Source of the DNA: Selaginella moellendorffii
Lineage: Eukaryota > Streptophyta > Lycopodiopsida > Selaginellales > Selaginellaceae
DNA length: 64,000 nt
NCBI RefSeq assembly: GCF_000143415.4
Contig: NW_003314331.1
Location: 622,164 to 686,163, forward strand
Direction of reading: 5' to 3'
The position numbers and the translations under genes are program-made. Shown here one piece after another: positions 45,437-58,145 of this stretch. The first letter of the stretch is position 1. Each line of letters begins with the position of its first letter. The notes under the pieces are model-generated. The model had not been told where the DNA came from, did not search any database, and saw only the letters and a list, made by a program, of their open reading frames with translations.

Positions 45437-46199
45437 TGTTTTTCACTCTATTGATACCTTTCCTGGAATGTTTCTAACTTTTTGATTTGCTTAAGTGGTG
45501 GATATAATGCTTGGATATTCTAAAATATTCTACCATCTAATTCTTTTAGATTAATGTTGGCCCAAGAACAGATTGTGCCCTGCACTTAAAATGTGTTAGT
45601 GAGAGAGAAGCTAAAGAAGAATTAAGGTTCTAGGGAAAAATCCATTTGATGGCACTTATGTTTATGGTTAAACTTTAAGCCACACTTTCAAATAAAACTA
45701 CTCAAAAATCTGGGGTTCTGCCAGGTATTTCTTGCAGAAAACATCATTAGAAGCCTTGAGTTGTTTTTTTTCCAGGTCATGGGAGACGAATCAAATTTAA
45801 AAATGTGGAAGACAAAAATGCAGCCCTTGAGTCCCTTGTAGCTAAGGAGGAAAAACTTCTAGTCTAATTAGTTTTGAAAGATTTGTGTAAATTTTTTAGT
45901 TTTATTGATAGAATATAAATGTATAGCATACTTCGATAATCATTGCTTAACTAAGCTATCAACAATTATATCATGCTTAAAATGATCACAATATAATTAC
46001 TATAATTTATTTGATTATTATTATATAGTTACTCAAAGAGTTCATTGTAGAGTATAATACCAAGTCATTAATCTAAAATAATCTTGGAACTCTCACCAAA
46101 AACCTAATTCTCTTCTAATAAAAGCTTTTAGAATTCTTAATTATATCATATATTGATCAATTGAACTAATAAGTGAATAATTTTTTAAGGTTAGGTTTT

Positions 46200-48560
46200 T
46201 AGATATAATATTTTAAATATGAAAGTTCATTGATGAATTTCTATATTATAAATCTATGTAATGCTCTATTGGATTAATTACTTCAATGCCATAGGACATG
46301 GATTTGTGAGTGCATAGAATATATATCAAAATCTTACTATGTTAATATTAATATATGCCATCATAACCATATATTTGAACCTTACATCATCTCTTTTTCT
46401 CATAAGGATGGAATGTAATTAAGGTTTTTTGGTTGATAAATTAGAATCTAGAAGAACTTCAGGAGGAGGTATCAGTGGATCTGTATATGGTGTAATTTAT
46501 TCCTAATCCCTTTGTATGAAGCACTTCAACCATTATATATATGCATAATTTCTAAAGGATTGATTTATTGAATATCATGCCAAACTTCATAAACTTGCAA
46601 TCTAATTTATCACCACACTCAATATGGTCACTTTAACTAAGTAAAGAGCCTTTTAGACAAATCACGTATTATATGATTGAGAAAACAAACTAATAGTAAG
46701 TCATTTATTTTGTACTTTACAGGTGGATGCCAATAAGAGTTATAGCACCATTGTTATCTCACTTGTATGCAACCAAAGTGTTTTAACAAACTCTATTCAA
46801 ACAAGTAAAAGAATGCTCATCAAATATTTTTCCCAATATCTAAGCTCATGATAATTGTGAAGGTAAACTCAACTCCATTAAAAGTATTACATCATGATTA
46901 TATAAAAGTTTATATAGTGAAGTATTAATGAAACTTTGAACTCTTGTAACATACACATCCTGAAGAAATCATCTTAATCTAAATGTTTAAAGTTTAAATA
47001 TTTTGTGATCATTCATTTGAAGATCCAAATAAGCCATTCCACTAAACCATCCATCTAAGCACTCTTGATAGTGTGGCATATCTCTAGCCTAGATATTAAG
47101 ATGTGAATGCGTCAACCATGAATGCAAGATCATTATCCGAAAGAATCTAATTAAGGAAGAAATATCCAATAGTAGTCACTGATGCATTAGCAAGACCACT
47201 AACTTTCACCTAGCGAGTCAAGTAATTGGAAGCAATAATGATATATTCTTTGTGAACAATTGAACATGGAAAAGGCCCCATTAAATTCAAATGCCATTAA
47301 ATTCAATAAGAGGAAGTAAATTTTACTCTACACTTTGTGGATATTGAACATTAACTATAATAATTACTAACAATATAGAATCCTCGTCTAGAAATGACAC
47401 TAATGCTGGAATAACAGATTTGTAAAGAACATGAAAAGAGAGCAAAATAAAAAGTAGAACTTGGAAAAGGGCATTAGCATTAACTATACAACTCCCTTAA
47501 TGATGAATAACCTCAAAATTATATATCTAAAACTTAAAAGTCCATTAAACCAACCATATGAAGTACCATAGCATGATTATCTTTTAGTAATGTCTGAGAA
47601 CCATGCAAATATCCATGAAACAAATTGTTACTAAATATTCATTCTTTATTATAAAGTAATTTATTTCCACTGATTATAATGTATTACTCATATATACAAT
47701 AAGATAACACTGAACAAATATATTTGTGCTTTTTTACATCAACACATCTCTTAAACTAATATCAAAAACATCCACATACAAAGTAAAAGGACAAAGTGTA
47801 ATTAGGATACACTAAAATTAAAAGAGTTATCAATAGCTCTTTCAGATTTAAAAGTGCTATTTTGCAATCTTTAAACTTGATGAAAGATGATATTGATGGC
47901 TTTACCAATACTTATAATTGTGCAGTATGATATAAAAAATGATCAATAAAATAATTGAGATATTACATTTTACCTAAAAAGTATTGCATATTATTCATAC
48001 ACTTTAAGTAGAGAACTTTATAACAATTAAAAGTTTGTCAGAATTAACTTTCAAATTTTCACAAGAAATATAATACCTAAAATAAATTATATCTTTAGAT
48101 CCAAATATACACTTTGATTGCTTTAGCTTTAAACTAAATTCGCACAATCTATTTAACACCTTGCAAACATTACAAATGTGCCCTTCTTACATCCCCTATG
48201 AGTGCATTAAGACATCATCAATAAATTCACTAATCACTTTTGGCATGTCGCAAAAACCCTCATTCGCTGGAAAATTTGCCAAAACATTGTTCAAATTTAA
48301 AAGCATCACTAACTTCTACAAATCAAATGATGTACAAAAAACAATTTTAGGAACATTTGTTTTAGCCATTGACATTTACTAACACTTTAAAAAAAAAATT
48401 AATTTGATGAACCAACTACTTTTCTAAAAACAATCTAGAAAATTAGTAATGTGAGGAAGAGGGTACACATTCAAGATAATCACTTTATTTAACTGACAAT
48501 AGTTGATATAGAATCAAATACTCCATAGGCTTTGTTATAAAATAATATTTATATGTTTAA
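46200..48560 (-). mobile_element. Decayed Ty3/gypsy retrotransposon, copy E
   Basis: On the minus strand, an integrase core remnant at about 47214-47310 reads NLMGPFPCSIVHKEYIIIAS. The region at 48000-48540 matches, by its homology to block F, the reverse-transcriptase part. It is full of stops and strongly AT-rich, as expected after long methylation and deamination. LTR ends were not found. Confidence 0.65.
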
Positions 48561-48849
48561 AGATTTTAAGACTTTTGGATAATACCCTTCTTTAGCATCT
48601 CCTTGACATTTGCAAAAAAAATCTTTATCTCCTTTAATGATTGATGTTGAATAAGAATTTTGATTGAACAAGCTTACTTATAATGTTACTTCATTGATAA
48701 TCAAGCCATTGTGATTTTTATATATTATTCTAGTGATTGTGAGCAATGTGTTTACGAAATTAATTACTTAAATGATAATTAACCCCAAAGTGCTTAATAG
48801 TGATGCTAATTAGTATCTGTGCCAATGACAAAAGCACAGTTTCCAACAG

Positions 48850-50280
48850 TATACTATAAGCTTGTCTTCTTCAAAGCCAGCTCAAAAGAAGATGTCATCA
48901 CAGATGATATCAGAGTACTAAGAACCACACCTTCTTGACCACACGCATGAGCCTGGCAGTTGAGAATGATCTTGCCTAGCCGTGGCTCCACTCTAACCTT
49001 GGCCAGTTTTAATACGAAGTTCATGAGCCTCTAGTTCTTCACTTCATCATCCTTAGCTATGGCTTCCAACCACTACAAACTCATCATTGCGTGACTGATA
49101 GCACTGACGCTGGGAGGCTCCACAAAGATGAAGTTTTCCACATTAGTGCCAGAAGCTTGAGAACTACTATCCCCATGTGCAAACGGGAAATTTCAGAAGT
49201 CCCTAGCAGCAGACACTAGAACTAGCGTGCCTTGCATGACCAGCTCTTTGAGTCACAGAATTGCCATAAGCTCCAACATTATCATCCCAGTCTGTGAATC
49301 AAAGATGGCTTGCTTTGACAATCCTGGATCCACCTAGTAGCCGAAAAAGTCAACTACATGGTTCAAGGAAGATCATTGTAAAAGTACCTGATTCCTGGTA
49401 TCGTCAAAGACATCTCGGCGATATTTGTTGCAAAGACTATCTTTCTCGTACCAGCTGGTGCTGCCTCGAATACCAGTTGCTGATCCTCTTGACGAAGCCT
49501 TCCATGAAAAGGCACCACAAGCGTACATGGCATATTTGCCAGTCGCCCATTCGATATCCGTTTGGGACTTGAAAAAAGCTATATCCCCGTCATCAGCGTC
49601 CCTATGGAGCTCACAAACTCTTGTCCTTGTTACATGGTTGTCGATGTTGGCATTCCTGCGCAGTTCGTAGTGGATCTCAACTGGGTACTTCCTTCCAGGA
49701 ACGACAAGTGTTCGATGCGAAAGTAGTCGCTGAAAAGTTCCGCATTGGCTGTAGCTGGCATGATGATGAGTCTCAAGTCCGACCATGCACGCATACATTC
49801 CTTCAGTACTGCTAGGAGTAAATCGATGCTCAGGCTTCGCTCGTGTGCTTCATCCACCACAATGCAGCTGAACCAGTCGAGATTTCTAGTCGAGAGATAA
49901 AGTTGAAGCAGTACGTGATCCGTGGTGTAGACCATTTTGGCAAGGTCCTGTTGATCCCTGTATAACAAGGTGCCAATGGAATTTATCTTCTCGTAACAGC
50001 CGTGGCATCCTTTGGCAACCCGTCGAGTAAGAGCAAAAGCTGCTACTTTCCTTGGCTGTGTACAAAGGATGGACTTGAGAAACAACCATCACATAAATAT
50101 TGAACGAGTTGAGTGCTCTTCCCAGACTAATCAACACAGTAACCTATAGATTAATGCAAAGAAACTAGATGATAAAAACTTCTGGAGGTTCAGGCCAGAA
50201 ATCAGTCTTGCTTCTTGCGGGGACGATCGCTTCCAGCTCCAGCGAACCCTAAAACCCTGGGAGAAAAACGTTTGAGCGGG
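48850..50280 (-). pseudogene. DEAH11/12-type helicase pseudogene, copy E (C-terminal part missing)
   Basis: Read from 50280 down: promoter with AACCCTAAAACCCTGG, a damaged motif I area near 50115, then ILCTQPRKVAAFALTRRV at about 50070. Motif II is complete (CIVVDEAHERSLSIDLLLAV, about 49860). Motif III reads PAT instead of SAT (IIMPATANAELFSDYF, about 49760). Motif V (FATNI...) is near 49435, and HA2 pieces run to about 48900. The copy ends where the gypsy relic begins, so the KH and RING-IBR-RING parts are absent. Frameshifts separate the blocks. Nearly identical to copy F. Confidence 0.8.
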
Positions 50281-50377
50281 AACATTATAGCCTCTAGTGT
50301 CACGATGGTTTAATTTCCAAGGTCTAGATGCCTTCTATTATTAAACCTTTCCACTCCTATCTATTTTTACTTTATTT

Positions 50378-51324
50378 TCATTCATTCATTCGTATACTGT
50401 TTAGCAGAGAAGCATACTCAAACTCATCCAGTTCTCCTTTGCTCTTCAATTCTTCAATCAATGCTTCATCTGCAGCTGCATACCGGTTATACCCTGGAGG
50501 CATTTCTTCCTTGGATTTGTATAACTCGAAGCCTAGGCCTGCGTTGAGAAATCCATCGAGTCCCTGAAAAGCTTCCCAGATTTGAGATGCAAGAGGGCAG
50601 GGTGGCCGAGGCACAATGAAGATTCCCAAGTCTGGATGTTTTTTGCAGATCCGTTTGAGGTTTTCGTATTCAATCCGTTGGACGCAGAAACGAGGATGGT
50701 ATTGCGGGAAGTCTGCTACCTGAACGATATAACCCACCTGAAAACGTACACAAGTAAACATACAAAGAAACAGAGAATAGAAACTGATACAAACATCAAG
50801 AAGAAGTCTCTTCATTGGTCCAGTGTAAGTCCTCTCTGCCCAGTCCTCATTTCGCAGGGGATCTCTTGAACAGTGATACGTATCGTGTCCCTTCGCTAGG
50901 CAGAGGTAGCATTTCTTTTGTTCATGAGCAAAAGGATCCACTCCAGGCTAAAACAAAAAACAAAGAGTCAAAAATTCAATAAGTGAGTTTTCTTACCCCC
51001 TTGCAGTGTCTTTCCCAATGACCTCTCTGCTTACATTTTCTGCATTGGTCGACGAGTAATCCCTCCTTCTCACCGGGACGATGAGTTCCTATGATCTCAT
51101 ACCTGTTACAAACAAAAGCAAGTAAACATCAAACCATATAAGCTTGCTTACCTTGCTTGCATACGATCGTAATCGTCCTCGATTGCAAAAGTGTCCACCT
51201 CCTTCGGCTTTTCCTTTGCGAACTTCCTGTTGCTGCTGCCGCCGTCGTAAGCCTTCTTGTGCTGCCCGTTGCTGCTGTTGCCGTCATAAGCCTTCTTGTA
51301 CTGCCCGTTGCTGTAAGCCTTCAT
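50378..51324 (-). CDS. Double zinc-knuckle (CCHC) protein, copy E, 4 exons, 263 aa
   Basis: Exons (minus strand): 51324-51152, 51102-50997, 50947-50795, 50737-50378. All phases match the family. Three N-terminal repeats of a shorter type (KAYDGNSSNGQHK). The second knuckle is CYLCLAKGHDTYHC. Variable window LLLD. Exon 4 carries IFIVPRPPCPLASQ and then a different, longer C terminus (LKSKGELDEFEYASLLNS) shared only with copy F. The donor of intron 3 follows GAT rather than CAG, so splicing may be weaker; the 57-nt intron stays open in frame. Its leader is cut at about 51365 by an LTR fragment, so expression may depend on a foreign promoter. Confidence 0.75.
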
Positions 51325-51365
51325 TGTCGGAAAGAAAATGTCCAGAACCAACAGGGAGCTATACC

Positions 51366-51479
51366 AGATCGATAAGAGAGCCAGAGGCTAGGGCGCTAGG
51401 GCGAGAGGATATAAAGCCCTATATATAGCCTTGTATTGGTTTAATCAATAAAAGCTTCAGGCTTCCGGCCTGGGTACGT
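51366..51479. mobile_element. LTR fragment replacing the leader of zinc-knuckle copy E
   Basis: Where copy F continues into the normal leader, this sequence switches to a piece with TATAAAGCCCTATATATAGC, AATAAAAGC about 30 bases later and CTTCCGGCCTGGG. The TATA box and polyadenylation signal in this order look like the promoter/R region of a plant copia-type LTR, read on the plus strand. No second LTR or coding part was found. Confidence 0.5.
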
Positions 51480-54400
51480 AGCCGAGCGTTTCAAGCGCAA
51501 AGAAAATGAGCTCTTGAGGCAGTCGACAAAACCTGTAGCTCCCCCCGCTCAAGGCCCGAAAACTCCCACGGAAGCTTTGCACAGCTCGTCCATCTACTGC
51601 GCTGTGAGCAAGGCCGCGAAGTCGACAACCCTGGCAGCCTTCGCAAGTCCATCCCTGTTCCTGATGCTCGATCCAAGCTGGTTGGCAATGCTGTCGCGGC
51701 AAAAGCTGTGGCCTCGAGCCCCTTCGGGCATAAACACACCGAACAATCCTTTTGCTGCGTCTATTGCCACTGCTACTGCTGGATTGCTTCCTTCTTCCAG
51801 ACGCTGACGATCTGTGCTTTGCTTGCTCCAAGCACTCATCCCCGTGCACGCCACCGGTGGTTCATGCTCACTGCAGCTCCCACTGATTTTTCCAGCCCGG
51901 CTAAGTCGACCCCGTATTTTCCCAAACACAGCTCTCATCATCCCAAGAGGAGCTCCCGTCGCCTCGCAGTGAGATCTTCTGGTTGCATCTAACCATGGCC
52001 GGTTTCCTCTTCAATCTTCTTTGCCAGGCGAAGCCCCTCTCTCGTCTTCATTGCAGCTTTATCCAGCAGGCCCTTCGAGAGGAGAGTCTTCCACCAGTTG
52101 TCCTGCCTTGCACCGAGCCACACCTTTCTCGTACGCCTTCGGAGATACCTTCACACAGTGGTTTCCGAGTGGAAAACGAAAATTGAATAAGAGTAGCATA
52201 CCTTCAAAGTCGCACCTAGTGTGTTATCCGCCTTGAGCTGCTCCATTCCCTTGGCAGAGTAAAGTGTAGACGGGAAGAGAAACTCCGCTTTGCATGTAAC
52301 TTTCTGCCACGCCTTCCCCACGCCTCAGACATCCACTTTCCTGTGCATGAAAGTATCACGGCATCGATGCAGCAAACGCGCCAGCTTTGAAAGTGTCGAG
52401 TTTCACCGCAAGTTGGGGAGAAGCTGTGCGTCAAAAGGCGACCAAACCCCACTTTGTCTGAGGTGACGCTCCAAAATCTGGAGATGCCTTCACCTCACTC
52501 ATCAAACACTATCTCTTTCACCATCCAGACACGATCAGAGTCACGGGCGTTCGGAATCTCAGCTGCTTCTCGATGCACTCGTTCTGAAGCCAGCACTTCT
52601 GTCTCGCCACTGTTGCCATGACAGTATACGTGCAGCTCGTTCATGCGGCTCTCGATCCTGGACCTTGTTTGGCTGACACCTTTGGCCTCGAGCTGCTTTT
52701 GTAGCAAAGCTAGTCCGCTCTGTTCTTTGCCGCGAACTCTAGCCATGAGAGTGTTCCCCAAGTTCGATATGACCGCTCTGTGACTCCAAATCATACCCGA
52801 ACGATCGGCCACCCATTCGGGATCCACGACGGTCACGCAGCTCAAAAACTCCCTCGACGAGCAGAAAAATACCAGCCCCAGTGGACAGTCTCTGGATGAA
52901 TGTGAGCCTCTCGACCCAGTCGTATCCGATTCGCCCGTTGCCAGAAAACTGCCAGCTTCTCCATAAAAGCCGACGTGACGATCTTCCTGATTGTCTCGTC
53001 CTTCAGGCCTCTTATCTGTTCCTGGAAGCTCCTCAGTGACTTTGCGTTGATGCTGTACACGTCCAAGAGGTTGAACAGGTCTCCATGCCAATGAGATGGT
53101 CGTCGAACTTCGACGGTCGAAGATGATATCAAAGGAATGAGAACCAGACCACAACTGTCGAGAATGTTCTTGGTGTTAATCCGAAGTTCCCAGTTCTTTA
53201 CTTCATCATCCAGCCGCTGCAAACTCGTCATTGCATGCCTGATAGCGCTGATGCTGGGAGGCTCCACGAAGTCAAAGTTTTCCACGTCCTATATGCCTAG
53301 TGCCAGAAGCTTGAGAACTACTATCCCCATGTGAGAACAGCAACGCCATGTCGTCAAAGTCTTCATCGTTGTACAATCTGTAGCTGATACCAGAACTCGT
53401 GCGACCTCTTTGAGTTGCGGAGCTTTGACTGATTGCATTAAGCTCCAGCGTTGTCATCCCAGTCTGTGGATCAAAGATAGCTTGCTTTGACAATCCTGGA
53501 TCCACCAAGTGCCTAGAAGCCGAGAAAGCGACATGGTTCAAGGAAGATCATCGTAAAAGAACTTAAGTACCTGATTCCTAGTATCGTCAAAGACGTCTCG
53601 GCGATATTTGTTGCAGAAACTATCTTTCTAGTACCAGCTGTTGCTGATCCTCTTCACGAAGCCTTCCATGAAGAAGCAGCACAAACAGCGTATTTGCCAA
53701 TCGTTTACAGACCCATTCGACATCCGCCTGGGACATGAGGAAAGCCCATCGGCCTCCCTGTGGAGCTCGCAAACTCTTTCCATTGTCCTTGTTACGTGGT
53801 TATCGATGTTGGCATTCCCGCGCAGTTCATAGTGGATCTCAACCTAGTACTTCCAGGAACGACAAGTGGTTTCGATGCCAAAGTAGTCGCTGAAGAGTTC
53901 CGCATCGGCTGTAGCTAACATGACAATGACTCTCAACATTCCCTCAGTACTGCTAGGAGTACTGAAGGCTTAGGCTTAGTTCCTGTTCTTCGTCCACCAC
54001 AATGCAGCTGAAACCGGTCGAGATTTCTAGTCGAGAGATAAAGTTGAAGCAGTACCAAGGTGCCAATGGAATTTATCTTCCCGTAACAGCCGTGACAGCA
54101 GTTCCCACTGAGCGACCGATTCTTGCATCCTCCTGGACTATTTCTCACAGTTCTAGTGAAAAGTTCTTAACTTTGTTGTTCCTCCTTCGTGCTATCGTCT
54201 TTAGGATACCCTTTACCGTGTTGCAGCTCCTCAAGCGACCAATTTAGGCAGTGAAGACAAACCTTTCCAAGGATCTCGCCGTTTTCTTGTTCGGACCACT
54301 GCTCGGATGAGCTACCCTGGGGATCCCTCAAGCGAAGACCCAAAACTCATCCAAGGGCTCTTCCCTCAAGCGAAGACCCAAAACTCCACCAGGGAGGCCG

Positions 54401-54745
54401 CAGCCTTGTCGAGGTAGCAAAGCTTTGAACCGCGGCTGGAATGATGGCGCCACACCGGCACCAACGCCTCATCCGGCGGCTGCGGTCCGTGAGTAGCAGC
54501 ACCGCGTTGCGATCTCTCCAGCTCGATGAAAGCGTAGGCCCATGGATCGCTGCGCTGCCTGGGCACACACACGAAAGCGTTAGATTCCTACCAGGGAAGC
54601 GGCAAGCAAAAACTTCGACGATTCTACTGCCGCGATGATTCTAACGCCAAGATTCAGGCCAGAAATTTCTCATAAAATGCAGTCTTGCCTCTTGATCCAT
54701 GGCGCCGATCGCCCGCCGCTAGCGCCAATGCGAACCCTAAAATCC
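51480..54745 (-). pseudogene. DEAH11/12-type helicase-RBR pseudogene, copy G
   Basis: Read from 54745 down: promoter and N-terminal region (to about 54400), then rearranged sequence with a small direct repeat (CCCTCAAGCGAAGACC twice, 54325-54375). The motif II area near 53990 is scrambled. Motif V is near 53590. The HA2 stretch at about 53540-53220 includes ENFDFVEPPSISAI. A stretch at 53100-52990 (GDLFNLLDVY, then INAKSLRSFQEQI) is characteristic of the DEAH11/12 family after HA2. Pieces toward 52500 and 51500-52000 match the KH-like C terminus of copies A-C. It is more complete at the C terminus than E and F but lacks a zinc-knuckle partner upstream. Confidence 0.75.
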
Positions 54746-55016
54746 TGGAACAAAAACGTTCGAGCGGGAAGGAGCTCTACCTTCCCAAAAAAGCAAGCTT
54801 CCATATCTTCTAGTGTAGGTTTTTTCCATAGCCATGATGAGTACATTGTTTAATTTCTCGTCTCTAGCTATAGATCTATAGATTACTAGACCAGTTTTAA
54901 ATTAATGCGATAAACATGGAACAAAAACTAGTATTAGATTAGATTAACCCGCCCCAAACAAAACCCCCCAACCGAGCTGCTACTGGCTTGCTCTAGAGCG
55001 TATGCTATCTCGATGA
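54746..55016. other. Spacer, no gene
   Basis: Remnant of the zinc-knuckle/helicase spacer (TTTTAAATTAATGCGATAAACAT at about 54894), then unrelated sequence up to the start of block F. The zinc-knuckle gene that should lie here is absent. Confidence 0.5.
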
Positions 55017-57156
55017 GTGTTTTTCACTCTATTAATACCTTTCCTGGAATGTTTCTAACTTTTTGATTTGCTTAAGTGCTTGGATATTCTAAAATATTCT
55101 ACCATCTAATTCTTATATTATTATTATAATTTATCTGATTGCTAGTATATAGTTACTCAAAGAGTTCATTGTAGAGTATAATACCAAGTCATTAATCTAA
55201 AATAATCATGGAACTCTCACCAAAAAACCTAATTCTCTTCTAGTAAAAACTTTTAGAATTCTTTCAATTGAACTAATAAGTAAAACTGAACAGGAATAAC
55301 ACTACTATTTAACAAAATAATAGTATTTTTTTAAGGTTAGGTTTTTAGATATAATATTTTAAATATAAAAGTTTCATTGATGAATTTCTATATTATAAAT
55401 CTATAATATTATATTTGTAATTCTCTAGTGGATTAATTACTTCAATGCCATAGGATATGGATTGGATTAATTACTTCAATGCCATAGAACATGGATTTGT
55501 GAGTGCATAGAATATAAAAATGTGTATATTCAAATAGCCTAAAAACCTTAATTTATATATAGAAGTGACTGTTATAAGAAACCAATCTAATAGATATCAA
55601 AATCATATTACGCTAATATCAATATATGGCATCAAAGCTATACACTTGGACCTTACATTATCTCTTTTTCTCGGAAGGATGGAACGTACTTAAGATTCTT
55701 TGGTTAATAAAAAAGAATATGGAAAAACTTCACGAGAAGGTATCTAGATGGTGCAACTTATTCCTGATCCTTTTGTATGAAGCACTTTAACCACTATATA
55801 TATATATATACATAATTTTTAAAGGATCGATCTATTAAATATCATGCCAAACTTCATAAACTTGCAATCCAATTTATCACAACACTCAATATGGTCATTT
55901 CCACTAAGTAAAGATCTTTTTAGACAAATGATTGAGAAAACAAACTAATACTAGGTCATCCACTTTGTACTTTGTAGGTGGATGATAATGAAAGTTGTAG
56001 CACCATTATTATCTCATTTGTATGCAACCCAAGTATTCAATAAACTTCACTCAAACCAGTAAAAGAATGCTTATTAAATATTGCTTCTAGTACCTAGCTC
56101 ATGACAATTGTGAATGTAAATTCAACTCCTTTGGAAGTATTAAATCATGATTATATAAGAGTTTATATGGTGAAGCACTAATGAAACTTTGAACCTTGTG
56201 ACATACACATACCAAAGAAATTATCCCAATCTAAATGTTTAAAGTTTATATATTTTGCAATCATTCATCTAAAGGTCTGAACAAGCTGTTCCACTAAACC
56301 ATTTATCTAAGCATTCTTGACAGTGTGGGATATCTTTAGCTTAGACATTAAAACATGAATGCATCAATTATAAATTCAAGACCATTATTCGGAAGAATAT
56401 ACTCTGAACAAAAATGCTAAAACACTATTCAATTGAGGAGGAAATATCCAATAGTAGTTGCAAATGCACTAGCAACAACACCAATTTTCACCTAGTGAAT
56501 CATATAATTGAAAACAATAATGACATATTCTTTGTGAATAATTGATCGTGGAAAAGTCCCCATTAAATCAAATGCCATCAACTCAAATGGACTCAAATTT
56601 ACAATTGACTCAAACCATCTTTCTGCATCATGAGTCGGAGTATTATTAACTTAATATCAAACATAACTATGCATATACTAGATAATATCATGTTGCATCT
56701 TCAACCAATACAAAAATATATATAACTTTTCAGTCACACATTAATGTTCTATATGCCTACCTAGAATAGAAGAGTCATTGTAGGTGTGGAGAAAATATAG
56801 AATAAAGATTGAAGGCACCACCAATTATAAATAATCAGTCTCTATAAAATAATAAGGTTGTCCTTAATATGATATTAATATTGTAAATGCTGAAATGATA
56901 AGTTATTAACAAGTGATTTAAGATTCTCAAACCCATCATGAAGCAGTTGGAACCACAATTCAATCTTTTGAGCTTTATGAACCTAGATAAATTTTACTCT
57001 ACACCTTGTGGATATTGAACATCAACTATAGTAACCATTGACCACACAAAATTTTTGTTTAGAAAATGACACTAATGCTAGAATAACAGGCTTGTAAGGA
57101 ACATGGAAAGAGAGCAAAAAGATAAGCAAAACTTGAAAAAGGGCATTAGCATCAAC

Positions 57157-57581
57157 CATACAACTCCCTCAGTGATGAACAACCTCAAAATTATATATCT
57201 AAAACTTCAAAGTCCACTAAGTCAACCATATGAAGTACCATAGCATGATCACCTTTTAGTAATGTCTAAGAACCATGTAAATATACATGAAGCAAACTGT
57301 TACTAAATATTCATTCTTTATCATAAAGTAATTTATCTCTACTAATTGTAATATATGACTCATATATGCAATAAAATAACACTAGCCAAACAATCAAACC
57401 ATACAACTCCCTCAGTGATGAACAACGTCAAAATTATATATCTAAAACTTCAAAGTCCACTAAGTCAACCATATGAACAAACTATTACTAAATATTCATT
57501 CTTTATCATAAAGTAATTTATCTCTACTAATTGTAATGTATGACTCATATATGCAATAAGATAACACTAGCCAAACAATCA
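57157..57581. repeat. Local direct duplication inside the gypsy relic
   Basis: The stretch from ACCATACAACTCCCTCAGTG to AACACTAGCCAAACAATCA occurs twice in a row (57157-57393 and 57394-57581). The second copy lacks about 48 internal bases. Block E has a single copy. Confidence 0.8.
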
Positions 57582-58145
57582 ATACATCAATATAAAAAAT
57601 ATCCATATACAAAATGAAAAGTCAAAATGTAGTTAAGATACACTACACTTAGAAGAGTTATCAATAATGTAAGCAATCAAAGGGAACAACTCGAGAGATA
57701 ATCCATAGAAATTCAAATATAAAGGGAAAGAGCCCATAAATAAAAGTGTACTTTTTTTTCCTAATTGGTTAAAGGTTTTGGGATATTTGGGGTTAAACAT
57801 TCTTGGGTTTGAATAGTACTAGGTTGAATGACCTTTCGAGAAGTCCAAATTCAAGAGCTTACATTTGGTATACCTTTTTTTCCAATCGGTTAAAGGTCTT
57901 GGGATATTTGAGGTTAAACATTGTAGCGCATCCTATCTCTCTCCCCTTAAGCCAACTGGAAAAAAAGCAATTGCTTGATAAAAGAGCCTTTAGTGGCTAT
58001 TTTATCCCCATTTATCCCCCAAGGTTCCAAGGATCCACGGTGACAATATATCCAAATCTCATCCCATGATCTCATGCGCTACACTCACCCCCTCTTCAGA
58101 AATGTCAATGTCTTCATTGACTATTGACTAACAACCCCTACTGAG

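Larger units (their letters stand above)
45437..51365. repeat. Segmental duplication block E (pairs with 55017-63750)
   Basis: Starts at TTTTTCACTCTATTGATACC and runs in parallel with the block from about 55017: AT-rich relic of a gypsy element, broken DEAH copy E, zinc-knuckle gene E. Homology to block F ends at about 51365, at an LTR fragment. Confidence 0.85.

Noticed and set aside
46000-48500. Organelle or bacterial origin of the very AT-rich stretches
   Set aside because: They contain stop-ridden Ty3/gypsy reverse transcriptase and integrase remnants on one strand and are duplicated in block F; this is nuclear transposon decay.
49630-50085. 151-residue frame in copy E with an intact DEAH box as a mini-helicase
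   Set aside because: Motif I and motifs V-VI are in other frames and motif III is PAT; the same broken piece is repeated in copy F, so it is inherited decay.
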